In this document: positions 54,090-63,477 of the stretch, in pieces
How positions within the stretch are numbered: position 1 is the first letter of the stretch
How the letters are laid out: each line of letters starts with the position of its first letter
Assembly (NCBI RefSeq): GCF_017654315.1
Contig: NZ_CP072203.1
Coordinates: forward strand, 2,728,001 to 2,792,000
Direction of reading: 5' to 3'
Length of the DNA: 64,000 nt
Source of the DNA: Gordonia polyisoprenivorans
Lineage (GTDB): Bacteria; Actinomycetota; Actinomycetes; Mycobacteriales; Mycobacteriaceae
Program-made: the position numbers and the translations under genes
Notes under the pieces: model-generated
Told to the model about the DNA's origin: nothing
Database searches by the model: none
What the model saw: the letters and a program-made list of their open reading frames with translations, nothing else

Positions 54090-55231
54090 CCAACGACGAC
54101 AACGAGGCCTCACGCCGCGGCCGGCACGCGATGCCGGAGGGCGAACAGCCCACGGCCCCGGCCGAACCCGGTCTCGACGTGACCGCTCCGCACACCTTCG
54201 GGCCCACGGTGCATTCCCCGGTGTGGGAAGCGCCTGCGGAATCACCGGCGGCAGGCCGGGTTCCGGATGCTGATGCAGCCGGCTCGACGCGGGCCGCACC
54301 GGCCACCGCGGTGATCGATCGCCCTGCACCGGCGGCCGCCGCCCCGAAGCGGAGTGAGGGTAAGAAGGCCGAGCGTCGGTTGGCGTTCTGGTTGGTGTTG
54401 CCTGCGGTGGTGATGATGGCGGTGGTGACGGGGTATCCGATTGTTTATGCGGTGTGGTTGTCGTTGAACAAGGCGAGTTTGTCGGCGCCGGGTAAGCGTG
54501 AGTTTGTGTGGTTCGCCAATTACGGGACTGTGTTGTCGGATGGGTATTGGTGGACGGCGTTCGGGGTGACGTTGGGGATCACGGTGGTGTCGGTGGTGAT
54601 CGAGTTCGTGTTGGGGTTGGCGATCGCGTTGGTGATGCATCGAACGTTGTTCGGGCGGGGCACGATTCGCACGGTGGTGTTGATTCCGTACGGGATTGTG
54701 ACGGTCGCGGCGGCGTTCTCCTGGTATTACGCGTGGACGCCGGGGACGGGGTATCTGGCGAATTTGTTGCCGGATGGGAGTGCCCCGTTGACCCAGCAGT
54801 GGCCGTCGTTGGCGATCATCGTGTTGGCCGAGGTGTGGAAGACGACCCCGTTCATGGCGTTGTTGTTGCTGGCGGGGTTGGCGTTGGTGCCTGATGATTT
54901 GTTGAAGGCCGCTCAGGTGGATGGGGCGGGGGCGTGGACGCGGTTGTGGCGGATCATTTTGCCGTTGATGAAGCCGGCGATCTTGGTGGCGTTGTTGTTC
55001 CGCACGTTGGATGCGTTCCGGGTGTTCGACAACATTTATGTGTTGACTGCCGGGTCGAACAACACCTATTCGGTGTCGATGCTCGGCTACGACAATTTGT
55101 TCAAGGGTTTCAATCTGGGTGTGGGGTCGGCGATCTCGATCCTGATCTTCGTGTGTGTGGCGATCATCGCGTTCATCTTCATCAAGGGGTTCGGTACTGC
55201 GGCACCGGGCTCGGACAACGAGGGGAGGTAA
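54086..55231 (+). CDS. sugA: SugA, trehalose ABC transporter permease
   Basis: 381 aa MalF-type permease. The N-terminal 95 residues are hydrophilic and Pro/Ala-rich. Six membrane helices follow (first AFWLVLPAVVMMAVVTGYPIVYAVWL). The EAA coupling loop DLLKAAQVDGAGAWTRLWRIILPLM sits near 310-335. Codon choice changes sharply near 54360, at the junction of the tail and the first helix. After it, Leu is mostly TTG and Val mostly GTG with many T-ending codons, quite unlike lpqY. This suggests replacement of the downstream segment by recombination or transfer (inference). Confidence 0.94.
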   Translation: MTNDDNEASRRGRHAMPEGEQPTAPAEPGLDVTAPHTFGPTVHSPVWEAPAESPAAGRVPDADAAGSTRAAPATAVIDRPAPAAAAPKRSEGKKAERRLAFWLVLPAVVMMAVVTGYPIVYAVWLSLNKASLSAPGKREFVWFANYGTVLSDGYWWTAFGVTLGITVVSVVIEFVLGLAIALVMHRTLFGRGTIRTVVLIPYGIVTVAAAFSWYYAWTPGTGYLANLLPDGSAPLTQQWPSLAIIVLAEVWKTTPFMALLLLAGLALVPDDLLKAAQVDGAGAWTRLWRIILPLMKPAILVALLFRTLDAFRVFDNIYVLTAGSNNTYSVSMLGYDNLFKGFNLGVGSAISILIFVCVAIIAFIFIKGFGTAAPGSDNEGR

Positions 55232-55237
55232 GGGGCG

Positions 55238-56068
55238 GTGAAGACCGGTACCAAACCGAAAGTGTGGTGGGCGATCGCCAACCTGGTGGTGATCCTGTAT
55301 GCCATCATCCCCTTGTTGTGGATCGTGAGTTTGTCATTCAAACCCGCGTCGAGTGTCACCGACGGCTCGTTCATCCCGAAAGAATGGACGTGGGACAACT
55401 ATTCGTCGATCTTTTCCACGAGCGCGTTCACCTCGGCGTTGATCAACTCGATCGGTATCGGGTTGATCACCACGGTGATCGCGGTGGTGTTGGGCACGAT
55501 GGCCGCCTATGCGGTGGCCCGGCTGGACTTTCCGGGTAAACGCCTGCTGATCGGCGCAGCGTTGTTGATTGCGATGTTCCCGCAGATCTCGCTGGTCACC
55601 CCACTGTTCAACATCGAACGCACCCTGGGGTTGTTCGACACGTGGCCGGGGTTGATCCTGCCCTACATCACCTTCGCGTTGCCGTTGGCGATCTACACGC
55701 TCTCGGCGTTCTTCCGGGAGATCCCGTGGGAGTTGGAGAAGGCCGCGAAAATGGATGGCGCGACCCCGTTCCAGGCGTTCCGGAAGGTGATCGCCCCGCT
55801 GGCCGCGCCGGGGGTGGTGACCGCGGCGATCCTGGTGTTCATCTTCGCGTGGAACGACCTGCTGCTGGCGTTGTCGTTGACCTCGACCGAACGGGCGATC
55901 ACCGCGCCGGTCGCGATCGCGAACTTCACCGGGAGTTCCCAGTTCGAGGAACCCACCGGGTCGATCGCCGCGGCCGCGGTCGTGATCACCATTCCGATCA
56001 TCATCTTCGTGTTGTTCTTCCAACGTCGAATCGTGGCCGGGTTGACCTCCGGCGCGGTGAAGGGATAA
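55238..56068 (+). CDS. sugB: SugB, trehalose ABC transporter permease
   Basis: 276 aa MalG-type permease with six membrane helices ([25 protein letters not shown] at the start). The EAA loop [28 protein letters not shown] is near 168-195. The GTG at 55238 has GAGGTAAGG upstream, 6 nt after the sugA stop. Lys is often AAA and Leu TTG, continuing the codon style that begins within sugA. It pairs with SugA to form the channel. Confidence 0.94.
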   Translation: MKTGTKPKVWWAIANLVVILYAIIPLLWIVSLSFKPASSVTDGSFIPKEWTWDNYSSIFSTSAFTSALINSIGIGLITTVIAVVLGTMAAYAVARLDFPGKRLLIGAALLIAMFPQISLVTPLFNIERTLGLFDTWPGLILPYITFALPLAIYTLSAFFREIPWELEKAAKMDGATPFQAFRKVIAPLAAPGVVTAAILVFIFAWNDLLLALSLTSTERAITAPVAIANFTGSSQFEEPTGSIAAAAVVITIPIIIFVLFFQRRIVAGLTSGAVKG

Positions 56069-56072
56069 ACCC

Positions 56073-57290
<1,218 letters not shown>

Positions 57291-57312
57291 GCGCTGCGGT
57301 CGGCGGCGGTGA

Positions 57313-58170
57313 TCACCGGCGCCGGCGCCGCGGCTGTTCGCGGAGTTCGTCGATGATTTCGTCGTCCCAGATGTGCTTGCGTACCAGACGATAGCGCTCG
57401 CACGCGAGCCACAGGTAGAGTTCGGCGTCGCTGTCGAGGTCGGACCGGACATCGGCGCGTCGGGCCATACGGATGACCGGCAGGAATTCCTCACCGAACC
57501 ACCGCCGTGCCACCTCGGTACGGCCGAGGAATTCGCCGACCTCTTGGCTGAGACGGAATCCCCACGCCTCCACCGCCTCTGCGAGTTCGGCGTAGTCGAA
57601 GGGGTCGGCGAACCGGATGGTTTCGGCCTGTGCACCCGACAGCGGCACCCGCGACAGGAACAGTCGGCGGTGGTCCTTGAGGAGGAGGTCTCCGGGCACA
57701 TTGATGCCCTCGGGGGAGATGCGGGTATGGATCTCGGTGACGTAGGCCTCGATGGTGTCGAGGTGACGGGCGATGGCGATCGAGATGCGGTGGTGTCCGT
57801 CGATGACGAAATGCATTCCACCTATCCGGTACAGCCGCACCGGGGGCATCGATTCACCACGCCGCTGCGCGGCCGCGAGTCGCTGCCACCGGCTGCGAAT
57901 CCGGACCGAAGTCGGGCGGAAGTAGCGGTCGAAATCCTTGGTGCGGTCCACACTTCCGACGATCGAGGACACCTCGACCGTCTGCAGTCCCAGGTAGGTC
58001 TCGCCGGTGCGGCCCAATGCGGCGACTACCTCGTCAAAGGGGAGGATCGCATTGACGTCGGCGGGTTGTCGGGTGAACCACTGTGTCAGCCGGGCGAGTT
58101 CGGCTTGCCGTCGCATCCGCTGGAAGTCGTTCTCGGCGTCGGCGTCCGGGAATCCGGTGTCACGAGCCAT
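57313..58170 (-). CDS. ParB-like nuclease-fold protein, not a segregation ParB
   Basis: 285 aa. The ParB N-terminal/sulfiredoxin-like core lies in the middle (PPVRLYRIGGMHFVIDGHHRISIAIARHL, about 112-140). It lacks the helix-turn-helix and the GERRYRA arginine patch of true ParB. A helical C-terminus ends in EQPRRRRR. Proteins of this type are annotated as ParB-like in mycobacteria but have no proven role. Its ATG overlaps the phosphoesterase gene by 11 nt, so the two are coupled. It is convergent with sugC. Confidence 0.75.
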   Translation of the reverse strand: MARDTGFPDADAENDFQRMRRQAELARLTQWFTRQPADVNAILPFDEVVAALGRTGETYLGLQTVEVSSIVGSVDRTKDFDRYFRPTSVRIRSRWQRLAAAQRRGESMPPVRLYRIGGMHFVIDGHHRISIAIARHLDTIEAYVTEIHTRISPEGINVPGDLLLKDHRRLFLSRVPLSGAQAETIRFADPFDYAELAEAVEAWGFRLSQEVGEFLGRTEVARRWFGEEFLPVIRMARRADVRSDLDSDAELYLWLACERYRLVRKHIWDDEIIDELREQPRRRRR

Positions 58171-58852
58171 ATCGGCGCCTCACGATCCTGAAATCGCCGG
58201 TGTCGGTGTCGAAATCGAACTGGCAGTAGCCGACGACGTTCATCGACACGGTGTCGGTCCCGATGATCAGGTCACGCGGGTGTGCACCATAGGGATGAAT
58301 GTGCCCGTGCACCATGATCCTCGGTCGGAGTCGGTCGACCAGTGGATGGAAACACGAGAACCCGCGGTGCGGCCGGTCCTCGGCGTCGCCCACGCCGCGT
58401 GCCGGCGAATGGGTGAGCAGGATGTGTGGGCGGGGGGCACGCACACCACCTCTAGCGCGCAACACCCACGACCGCAATCGCTGCTGCGCCTCGGTGTACT
58501 GGTTGGGGCCGGAGTTGTAGCGGATACTGCCCCCGAGGCCGCTGATCCGGACGCCGGCCGCCGTCACCGTCCGACCGTCGGCGTTGACCGCACACTCCGG
58601 TCCAGGATAGCTGGTCGGCAATCCCGCGCGGGTCCAGCCGACACGCGAGGGCCGGTAGCCGCGCAGATCACCGTCATGGTTGCCCGGAACGAATACACAT
58701 GGCGCACCGCACAGGCTCGACAGCACGTCGAGATACTTGTAGGGGAGATCGCCCGCGCCCAGGATGAGGTCGGGTTTGGTCTCGATGCCCACCCCGAAGG
58801 TGAGTGACTCCACCACCTCGTCGGCGACCGCCAGGATGTTCACCACATGCAC
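58160..58852 (-). CDS. Calcineurin-like metallophosphoesterase
   Basis: 230 aa. Metal motifs are LILGAGDLP (GD), FVPGNHDGD (GNHD), ILLTHSPARG and MVHGHIHPYG (GHxH). The first motif D-x-H reads ADEV, so the first metal His is missing or shifted, which may alter metal binding. The substrate is unknown. It may hydrolyse cyclic nucleotides or phospholipids. GTG 58852 is taken as start; the N-terminus is uncertain. It overlaps the ParB-like gene by 11 nt. Confidence 0.8.
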   Translation of the reverse strand: MHVVNILAVADEVVESLTFGVGIETKPDLILGAGDLPYKYLDVLSSLCGAPCVFVPGNHDGDLRGYRPSRVGWTRAGLPTSYPGPECAVNADGRTVTAAGVRISGLGGSIRYNSGPNQYTEAQQRLRSWVLRARGGVRAPRPHILLTHSPARGVGDAEDRPHRGFSCFHPLVDRLRPRIMVHGHIHPYGAHPRDLIIGTDTVSMNVVGYCQFDFDTDTGDFRIVRRRYGS

Positions 58853-58910
58853 ACCGTAATCGACCGTCGCCCCGGTGTGGAACGTCCGGATCGGACGACG
58901 AGTCGATGCG

Positions 58911-60029
58911 TCAGGCGGTCAGTTCGGTGATCACGTCGAACGCGAGGTGGTCGGCTCGCGCGAGGTACACCGGCTGACGGGTGTGCCGGCCACGGAGTTC
59001 GACCTCGCCGCGCGGTCCGCTGTAGGTCACGCCGCGCGTCGTTCGGCCGATCGTGGCGGTGTCGAGGGAGCCCGCGGCCCGGGCCAGCGCCGCGAGCAAC
59101 ATCAGACCCTCGTAACAGGATTCGCCGATGTTGTTCAATGCCGGTGCCGTTCGACCGAATCGACGCTCGTATCGGGACCCGAACTCGAGACCTTCAGGGG
59201 TGACCACACTTTCGAAGTATCCGCACGCCGTGTAGAGGTCGTGGGTGGCCTCGGCGCCGCAGCCGCACAGCACGTCCTCACCGATCATCATCGACAGTCG
59301 GATGTGCCGGGCGTCGAGACCCGCCGCGGCGAACGCGCGGTGGAATGCGGCGGCGTCGGCGCCGACCATGAGGACGAGCACCCCGTCGGGGCGGGTATCG
59401 GCAATCATCTGCAATGCAGGCCCGAAATCCCGGCCGCGCAGCGGGACGAAGTGGTCGCCGACGAAGTCCATGTGCACGCCACGGAGAAAGTCGCGGGTAC
59501 GTGCAGAGGTCACGCGAGGCCACACGTAGTCGTTGCCAATCACGCACCAGCGTCGGATTCCTCGGTTCTCGCGCAGCCAGCGGATGGCCGGGAACAACTG
59601 CTGATCGGGGGTCTCACCCACCATGTACACGCCGTCGGCGTCCTCGCCGCCCTCGTAGAACGTCGTGTACACGTATGGCACCCGCCCGGCCGTGTGCGGG
59701 GTGATCACGTTGCGCGCGTTGGACAGGTGCCACCCGATCACACTCTCCACGCGTCCGGTGGTGACGAGACGGTCGACGGTGTCCGACAACCGGTCCAGGG
59801 GCGCACCCGCATCGACGAGATGCACCCGAACCTGGCGGTCGAGGATGCCACCGGCCGCGTTGACATCGGCGACGGCCAGTTCGGCACTCGCTTCGCACGA
59901 GGGACCGAACATGCCGGCCGGACCGCTCAGCGGCACTGCGAGAGCGACGTCGAGGGTGGCGTCGTCGCCTCTGAGAACCACTGGTGAGGCCACAACCGAC
60001 TCCCCGGGTGGATACGTGCTGACCTGCAC
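58911..60029 (-). CDS. AmiC-like amide-binding protein without a signal peptide
   Basis: 372 aa type I periplasmic-binding-fold protein of the AmiC/UrtA (Peripla_BP_6) family. DVALAVPLSGPAGMFGPSCEASAELAVADVNAAGGILDR opens the first lobe. VPYVYTTFYEGGEDADGVYMVGETPDQQL and GDHFVPLRGRDFGPALQMIADTRPDGVLV follow. No signal peptide or lipobox is seen in any start (GTG 60077, 60029 or 60023), so it should be cytoplasmic, like Pseudomonas AmiC, which senses amides and controls AmiR. Here it lies beside a MarR regulator and formamidase fmdA, suggesting an amide sensor (inference). Confidence 0.8.
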   Translation of the reverse strand: MQVSTYPPGESVVASPVVLRGDDATLDVALAVPLSGPAGMFGPSCEASAELAVADVNAAGGILDRQVRVHLVDAGAPLDRLSDTVDRLVTTGRVESVIGWHLSNARNVITPHTAGRVPYVYTTFYEGGEDADGVYMVGETPDQQLFPAIRWLRENRGIRRWCVIGNDYVWPRVTSARTRDFLRGVHMDFVGDHFVPLRGRDFGPALQMIADTRPDGVLVLMVGADAAAFHRAFAAAGLDARHIRLSMMIGEDVLCGCGAEATHDLYTACGYFESVVTPEGLEFGSRYERRFGRTAPALNNIGESCYEGLMLLAALARAAGSLDTATIGRTTRGVTYSGPRGEVELRGRHTRQPVYLARADHLAFDVITELTA

Positions 60030-60106
60030 AGTGTCCCACGAATCGACGGTTGCGCAACGCCGGCTGCGCTGTCGCACCGGAGTCGATCACGATACGATGA
60101 CCCATC

Positions 60107-60553
60107 ATGTCCACTGCCCCGAACGCGCGTGCCGCTGCCGTCGAGGAGCTGTCGCGTCTGCTGAATGCTGCTGCGGCCCAACTCGACTCCGCGGTCAGTG
60201 CAGAACTCGACGGCCTCACGACGGCGCAGTGGCACGTTCTGGCGGCTCTGGAGGGCGGGGTGGGCAGGTCGATGTCGGAACTGGCTGCAGTCACCTTGGT
60301 GCCCGGGCCGAGTCTGACCCGGCTGATCGACGGGATGATCGACGACAACCTCGTGCACCGGCGGCCCGACGAGACCGACCGACGCAGAGTAGTGGTCTTC
60401 GCCACCCGACGGGGCGCGATGCTCCATTCGCGGTCCAAGGCGCGCATCGCGCGCTCGTCCGCGGTTGCCAGGGTGATCGACGACGCCGACGGGCCGGGGG
60501 CCCGACTGGCGAGTGCTCTTGGCGCCCTTGGGGCGATGGATCTGACCGGCTGA
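60107..60553 (+). CDS. MarR-family regulator
   Basis: 148 aa winged-helix regulator: LTTAQWHVLAALEGGVGRSMSELAAVTLVPGPSLTRLIDGMIDDNLVHRRPDETDRRRVVVFATRRG (about 35-105), with the DxRR wing (ETDRRRV). It lies between the divergent AmiC-like gene and the convergent fmdA, so control of the amide genes is likely (inference). A TACGAT box lies 8 nt before the ATG at 60107, indicating a leaderless message and possible autoregulation from the 77-nt divergent gap. Confidence 0.9.
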   Translation: MSTAPNARAAAVEELSRLLNAAAAQLDSAVSAELDGLTTAQWHVLAALEGGVGRSMSELAAVTLVPGPSLTRLIDGMIDDNLVHRRPDETDRRRVVVFATRRGAMLHSRSKARIARSSAVARVIDDADGPGARLASALGALGAMDLTG

Positions 60554-60589
60554 GCGGAGTCGGGTCCGGTCGGAGTTCCTATGCCCTCT

Positions 60590-60628
60590 GGTCGAGGTGT
60601 GACGAGCGCAGCGAGTAGCCTCGAGACC
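60590..60628. repeat. Intergenic palindromic (REP-like) element
   Basis: GGTCGAGG (60590-60597) and CCTCGAGACC (60619-60628) form an imperfect inverted repeat around the inner GACGAGCGCAGCGAGTAG. This arrangement resembles a palindromic intergenic repeat that I recall as common in Gordonia/Rhodococcus genomes. It lies between convergent marR and fmdA and could also act as a terminator. Confidence 0.6.
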
Positions 60629-60718
60629 GGCTGTGCCGGTGCTGGTTCCGGTCTACGGCCGATCGGCACCGTCGATGTTCACGTCCGATCCCCCGACTGG
60701 ACTGAGCGGACGCGCGCC

Positions 60719-61972
60719 CTAGAACGCCGAATGCGGCGCGCCCATCCCCGGGTCGATCTGCACCGGTCCCGACGCCGACGGGGCCACCGGGAAGTCGAAA
60801 ATCGCGGTCGGGATATACACGGTTGCACAGGAATTGGGTATGTCGACCACTCCCGAGAGGCGTCCCTCGATCGGCGCCGAGCCCAGCAGCAGATAAGCCT
60901 GCTCGGGGCTGTACCCGAACTTCGTCAGATAGTTGATGGCATGCAGACATGCACGCTGGTAGGAAAGGTCCGAGTCGAGATACCGCTGCTCACCGTCGAG
61001 GGTGACCGACGTGCCCGAGAAGGCGATCCACTGCGAATACTGCGGATCGGTGTTGCCCGGCATAAAGATCGCGTTCTCGCTCACGCCGTAGGTCTCCATC
61101 CCGCCCTTGATCAGATCGACATGGAGATCCATGAAACCACCCATCTCGATGGCACCGCAGAAGGTGATCTCGCCGTCGCCCTGGGAGAAATGCAGATCGC
61201 CGAAGGACAGGTTGGCGCCCGGCACGAAGACCGGATAGAAGACGCGGGTGCCCTTGGTGAGGTTCTTGATGTCCTGGTTTCCGCCGTTCTCGCGCGGGGG
61301 AGCGGTGCGCGCTCCCTCACCCGCGACCCGCGTGAACTCGTCACCGGTCAGCGATCCGAGGATCGCGCCGTCGGGCTCAGGCGGAAGTGCCAGCGGGGGC
61401 ACGCGGTTCGGATCGGTGGCGATGAGTGCGGCTTCGCGCGCATTCCACCGGCCGAGCAACTCCGCCGACGGCGCCGTGCCCATCAGACCGGGATGGACGA
61501 TACCCGTGTACTTCACATGCGGCACATGGCGACTCGTGGCCGACTGGCCGGCGAAGTCCCAGATCGCCTTGTAGGCGTCGGGAAACTGCTCGGTGAGAAA
61601 ACCGCCACCGTTGAGCTTTGCGAAGATACCGGTATACCCCCAGCCCTGACCTGCCAGCGGTCCCGAATCCTCCTGCGGGATGGGCCCGACGTCGAGGATG
61701 TCGACGATCAACAGGTCACCGGGCTCGGCGCCCTCGATCGCGAACGGACCCGACAAGGTGTGGACGTTGTTGAGTGGCGCGTTGAGGATGTCGTCGGCGG
61801 AGTCGTCATTGTGGATCGCGCCGTCGAACCATTCCCGGCAATGCGCGCGAAAGGTGTCCCCGGGCTTGACGGTCACCGCGGGCGGGATGTCGGGATGCCA
61901 ACGGTTGTGCCCGATGTGACGCTGCTCGGTGAAGGGCTTCGCGGAATCGAGGGGAAAGAGAAGCTCGGGCAT
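60719..61972 (-). CDS. fmdA: Formamidase/acetamidase FmdA
   Basis: 417 aa acetamidase/formamidase family enzyme that hydrolyses formamide to formate and ammonia. Family marks are HNRWHPDIPPAVTVKPGDTFRAHCREW at the N-terminus, LNNVHTLSGPFAIEGAEPGD, HPGLMGTAPS, GGNQDIKNLTKGTRVFYPVFVPGANLSFGDLHFSQGDGEITFCGAIEM and a C-terminal VDIPNSCATVYIP. The ATG at 61972 has GGAGG 8 nt upstream. The divergent partner is an FmdB-type protein. The control region between them carries paired palindromes. A nitrogen-scavenging role is likely. Confidence 0.95.
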   Translation of the reverse strand: MPELLFPLDSAKPFTEQRHIGHNRWHPDIPPAVTVKPGDTFRAHCREWFDGAIHNDDSADDILNAPLNNVHTLSGPFAIEGAEPGDLLIVDILDVGPIPQEDSGPLAGQGWGYTGIFAKLNGGGFLTEQFPDAYKAIWDFAGQSATSRHVPHVKYTGIVHPGLMGTAPSAELLGRWNAREAALIATDPNRVPPLALPPEPDGAILGSLTGDEFTRVAGEGARTAPPRENGGNQDIKNLTKGTRVFYPVFVPGANLSFGDLHFSQGDGEITFCGAIEMGGFMDLHVDLIKGGMETYGVSENAIFMPGNTDPQYSQWIAFSGTSVTLDGEQRYLDSDLSYQRACLHAINYLTKFGYSPEQAYLLLGSAPIEGRLSGVVDIPNSCATVYIPTAIFDFPVAPSASGPVQIDPGMGAPHSAF

Positions 61973-62021
61973 CGACAGAACCTCCGTGCGACGTGGTTGT
62001 TTCCGGGTGAAACTATTCAAC

Positions 62022-62064
62022 TACGTTCGTATTGGTTTCGCAGCCAATGCGCGTTACGAGCGTA
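62022..62064. promoter_or_regulatory. Paired TACGNNCGTA palindromes in the fmdA-fmdB control region
   Basis: TACGTTCGTA (62022-62031) and TACGAGCGTA (62055-62064) are two copies of TACG-N2-CGTA, centred 33 bp apart, about three helical turns. Between them is TTGG-N8-CCAA (62032-62047). A possible fmdA promoter on the minus strand has -35 TTGGCT (62042-62047) and -10 TAGTTG 18 nt on, so the first palindrome lies in the spacer, as for a repressor site. Confidence 0.5.
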
Positions 62065-62117
62065 TGACGTTGTCTGAGTTCGCAGCTCAATCCGAGGCGG
62101 GATGACGCCGATCGCGC

Positions 62118-62123
62118 TAGGGT
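62118..62123 (+). promoter_or_regulatory. -10 element (TAGGGT) of fmdB
   Basis: TAGGGT lies 7 nt before the fmdB ATG at 62131, a leaderless arrangement. Confidence 0.55.
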
Positions 62124-62130
62124 GGCTGAC

Positions 62131-62415
62131 ATGCCGACCTATGTGTTCCGGTGTGACCGGCGGTGCGCGATAGTCGAACGACACTATCCGATGACTGCGG
62201 TCCCTGACGCGATCGCCTGTCCCGACTGCGGGGATGCGGCGACGCGGAGGGTGCGGGCACCTGCGCTCGGTGCCGGCGCGAGTATCGCCATGCGGCTGCA
62301 GGACGCGACGCGCTCGAGCGCCGAGACGCCCGCAGTGGTCTCGTCCATCACCGAAGCACGCAGACGGACGCCGGTGAGTGCCAATCCGCTGCACCGTCGA
62401 CTCCCGCGGCCTTGA
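62131..62415 (+). CDS. fmdB: FmdB-type zinc-ribbon protein
   Basis: 94 aa. The N-terminal MPTYVFRCDRRC and CPDCG give a zinc ribbon with Cys8, Cys12, Cys30 and Cys33. The first pair is C-x3-C, where the family usually has C-x2-C. The rest is basic and low complexity. FmdB-type proteins accompany formamidase or act in other contexts, possibly as regulators, without a proven role. It is divergent from fmdA. The start is supported by a leaderless -10 box. Confidence 0.82.
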   Translation: MPTYVFRCDRRCAIVERHYPMTAVPDAIACPDCGDAATRRVRAPALGAGASIAMRLQDATRSSAETPAVVSSITEARRRTPVSANPLHRRLPRP

Positions 62416-62430
62416 CGGCGCCGCTGCGAT

Positions 62431-62436
62431 TACCGT
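62431..62436 (+). promoter_or_regulatory. -10 element (TACCGT) of the SUFU-domain gene
   Basis: TACCGT lies 7 nt before the GTG at 62444, although it is only 15 nt past the fmdB stop. It suggests a separate leaderless promoter. Confidence 0.5.
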
Positions 62437-62443
62437 GGGGGTC

Positions 62444-63019
62444 GTGAGCGACTCCACCAGCGATGCCATCAACCGATACCTCGTCGACTCGCTCGGCGGG
62501 ACGCCGCAGCGTGCGTCGGTGACCTTTCTCGGGGTTGAGCCGATCGATGTGGTGCGCGTTGTTCTCGGCACCGAGGTCGTTTACGTCACGGTCGGTTGTG
62601 CGCGGCATCCGATGACCGATCCGTCCGACCTCAATCCGGACCCGGTGCGCGGCCCGCGGGCCGAACTGGTCGTTCGTATGCACGCCGGTACTGCGCTGCC
62701 GGGCCTGCATCGACGGCTGGCGACACTGGCCGCGGCCCCGGCCGTCGAGGGCTTGGTGCTGGTGGCCGACGCGCTCCTCGATCTCGGCGAACCACTCTGG
62801 GATGGTGCGCCTTTCACCGCAGTCATGGTCTCCGACGATGATCTCGGCACGCTGGGGTTACCGGCACCGATGGACCCGGTGCGGTTTCTGCGGGCGATCC
62901 CGATCACCGCGAACGAAGCGGCGTGGCTGCGCCTCAAGGGTGTCGAAGCGTTGCGTGAGGCGTGGGCCGAGGCCGATACCGACCTCGCCGACCCGGCGCG
63001 GTCGGCGGCCACATTGTGA
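62444..63019 (+). CDS. SUFU-domain (suppressor of fused-like) protein
   Basis: 191 aa with a suppressor-of-fused-like domain. Visible pieces are RASVTFLGVEPIDVVRVV, VVYVTVGCARHPMTDPSD, RAELVVRMH, FTAVMVSDDDLGTLGLPAPMDPVRFLRAIPITANEAAWLRLKGVEAL. Bacterial members are often linked to polymorphic-toxin immunity or have no known role. Here there is no toxin gene nearby. The GTG at 62444 is favoured by the -10 box. It is the last intact gene before the mobile-element debris. Confidence 0.82.
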   Translation: MSDSTSDAINRYLVDSLGGTPQRASVTFLGVEPIDVVRVVLGTEVVYVTVGCARHPMTDPSDLNPDPVRGPRAELVVRMHAGTALPGLHRRLATLAAAPAVEGLVLVADALLDLGEPLWDGAPFTAVMVSDDDLGTLGLPAPMDPVRFLRAIPITANEAAWLRLKGVEALREAWAEADTDLADPARSAATL

Positions 63020-63049
63020 GGTGAATACCCCATCGGTTTGGGTGGAGTC

Positions 63050-63346
63050 ACCGAGTTGTCCTCGGATCGCGTGGAGCCGCACAGTGCGGGTCTTGGCGGG
63101 CGGATCTGGTACGGCGGTGGTTCGCTGCGCTCGGCGCGGTGGGCTGGTCAAAGTGGCCTGAAACTCCTGGTGAGCAACATCAGTACAGCCGAAGACCACG
63201 ATGACTTTGCGTCAGCCCAGCGCCAGCAGATCGATCTGTTTCGCAGCCATCATCGGTCTGGTAAGGCGGCCACCGTGCCCAGCCACGTGATCCTGCCGAC
63301 CGATAACGCAACCGCCGAGCAACGCACGAAGTTCCAAGCCTATTGA
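63050..63346 (+). pseudogene. C-terminal fragment of a luciferase-like (LLM) flavin monooxygenase
   Basis: An open stretch encodes RVEPHSAGLGGRIWYGGGSLRSARWAGQSG, then DDFASAQRQQIDLFRSHH, which resembles the C-terminal region of LLM-class flavin-dependent oxidoreductases. The N-terminal two thirds are absent, and no start codon with a ribosome site is present. The reading ends at a TGA that is the first three bases of an IS-terminal-like motif (63344), so the gene was cut by a transposition event on this side. Confidence 0.65.
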
Positions 63347-63373
63347 ATCGCCCCGGGTTTGCTGGAGGCTCGG
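63344..63373. repeat. IS3-type terminal motif (solo end)
   Basis: TGAATCGCCCCGGGTTTGC followed by TGGAGGCTC resembles the terminal repeat at 63478-63506 in the same orientation (shared TGA, CCCCGG, GTTT, GGAG, GCTC). It marks the point where the LLM fragment stops. It may be the end of a second, mostly lost insertion sequence. Confidence 0.5.
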
Positions 63374-63477
63374 TTAGGGCGTGTCTCCTATATTGGGGAC
63401 GGAGTCGGCTGGGAGGTTGAGCGGGTACTGTGTTGGTGGTAGTGGCCACCGCGCCGACGTCTGGGTTGCGCGAGCAT

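Noticed and set aside
57313..58170. Chromosome-partitioning ParB
   Set aside because: No helix-turn-helix, no arginine patch, no parA or parS nearby; only the ParB-like core fold is seen.
63038..63346. Small intact gene
   Set aside because: Content matches only the C-terminus of LLM oxidoreductases and ends in an IS terminal motif, so it is treated as a pseudogene fragment.
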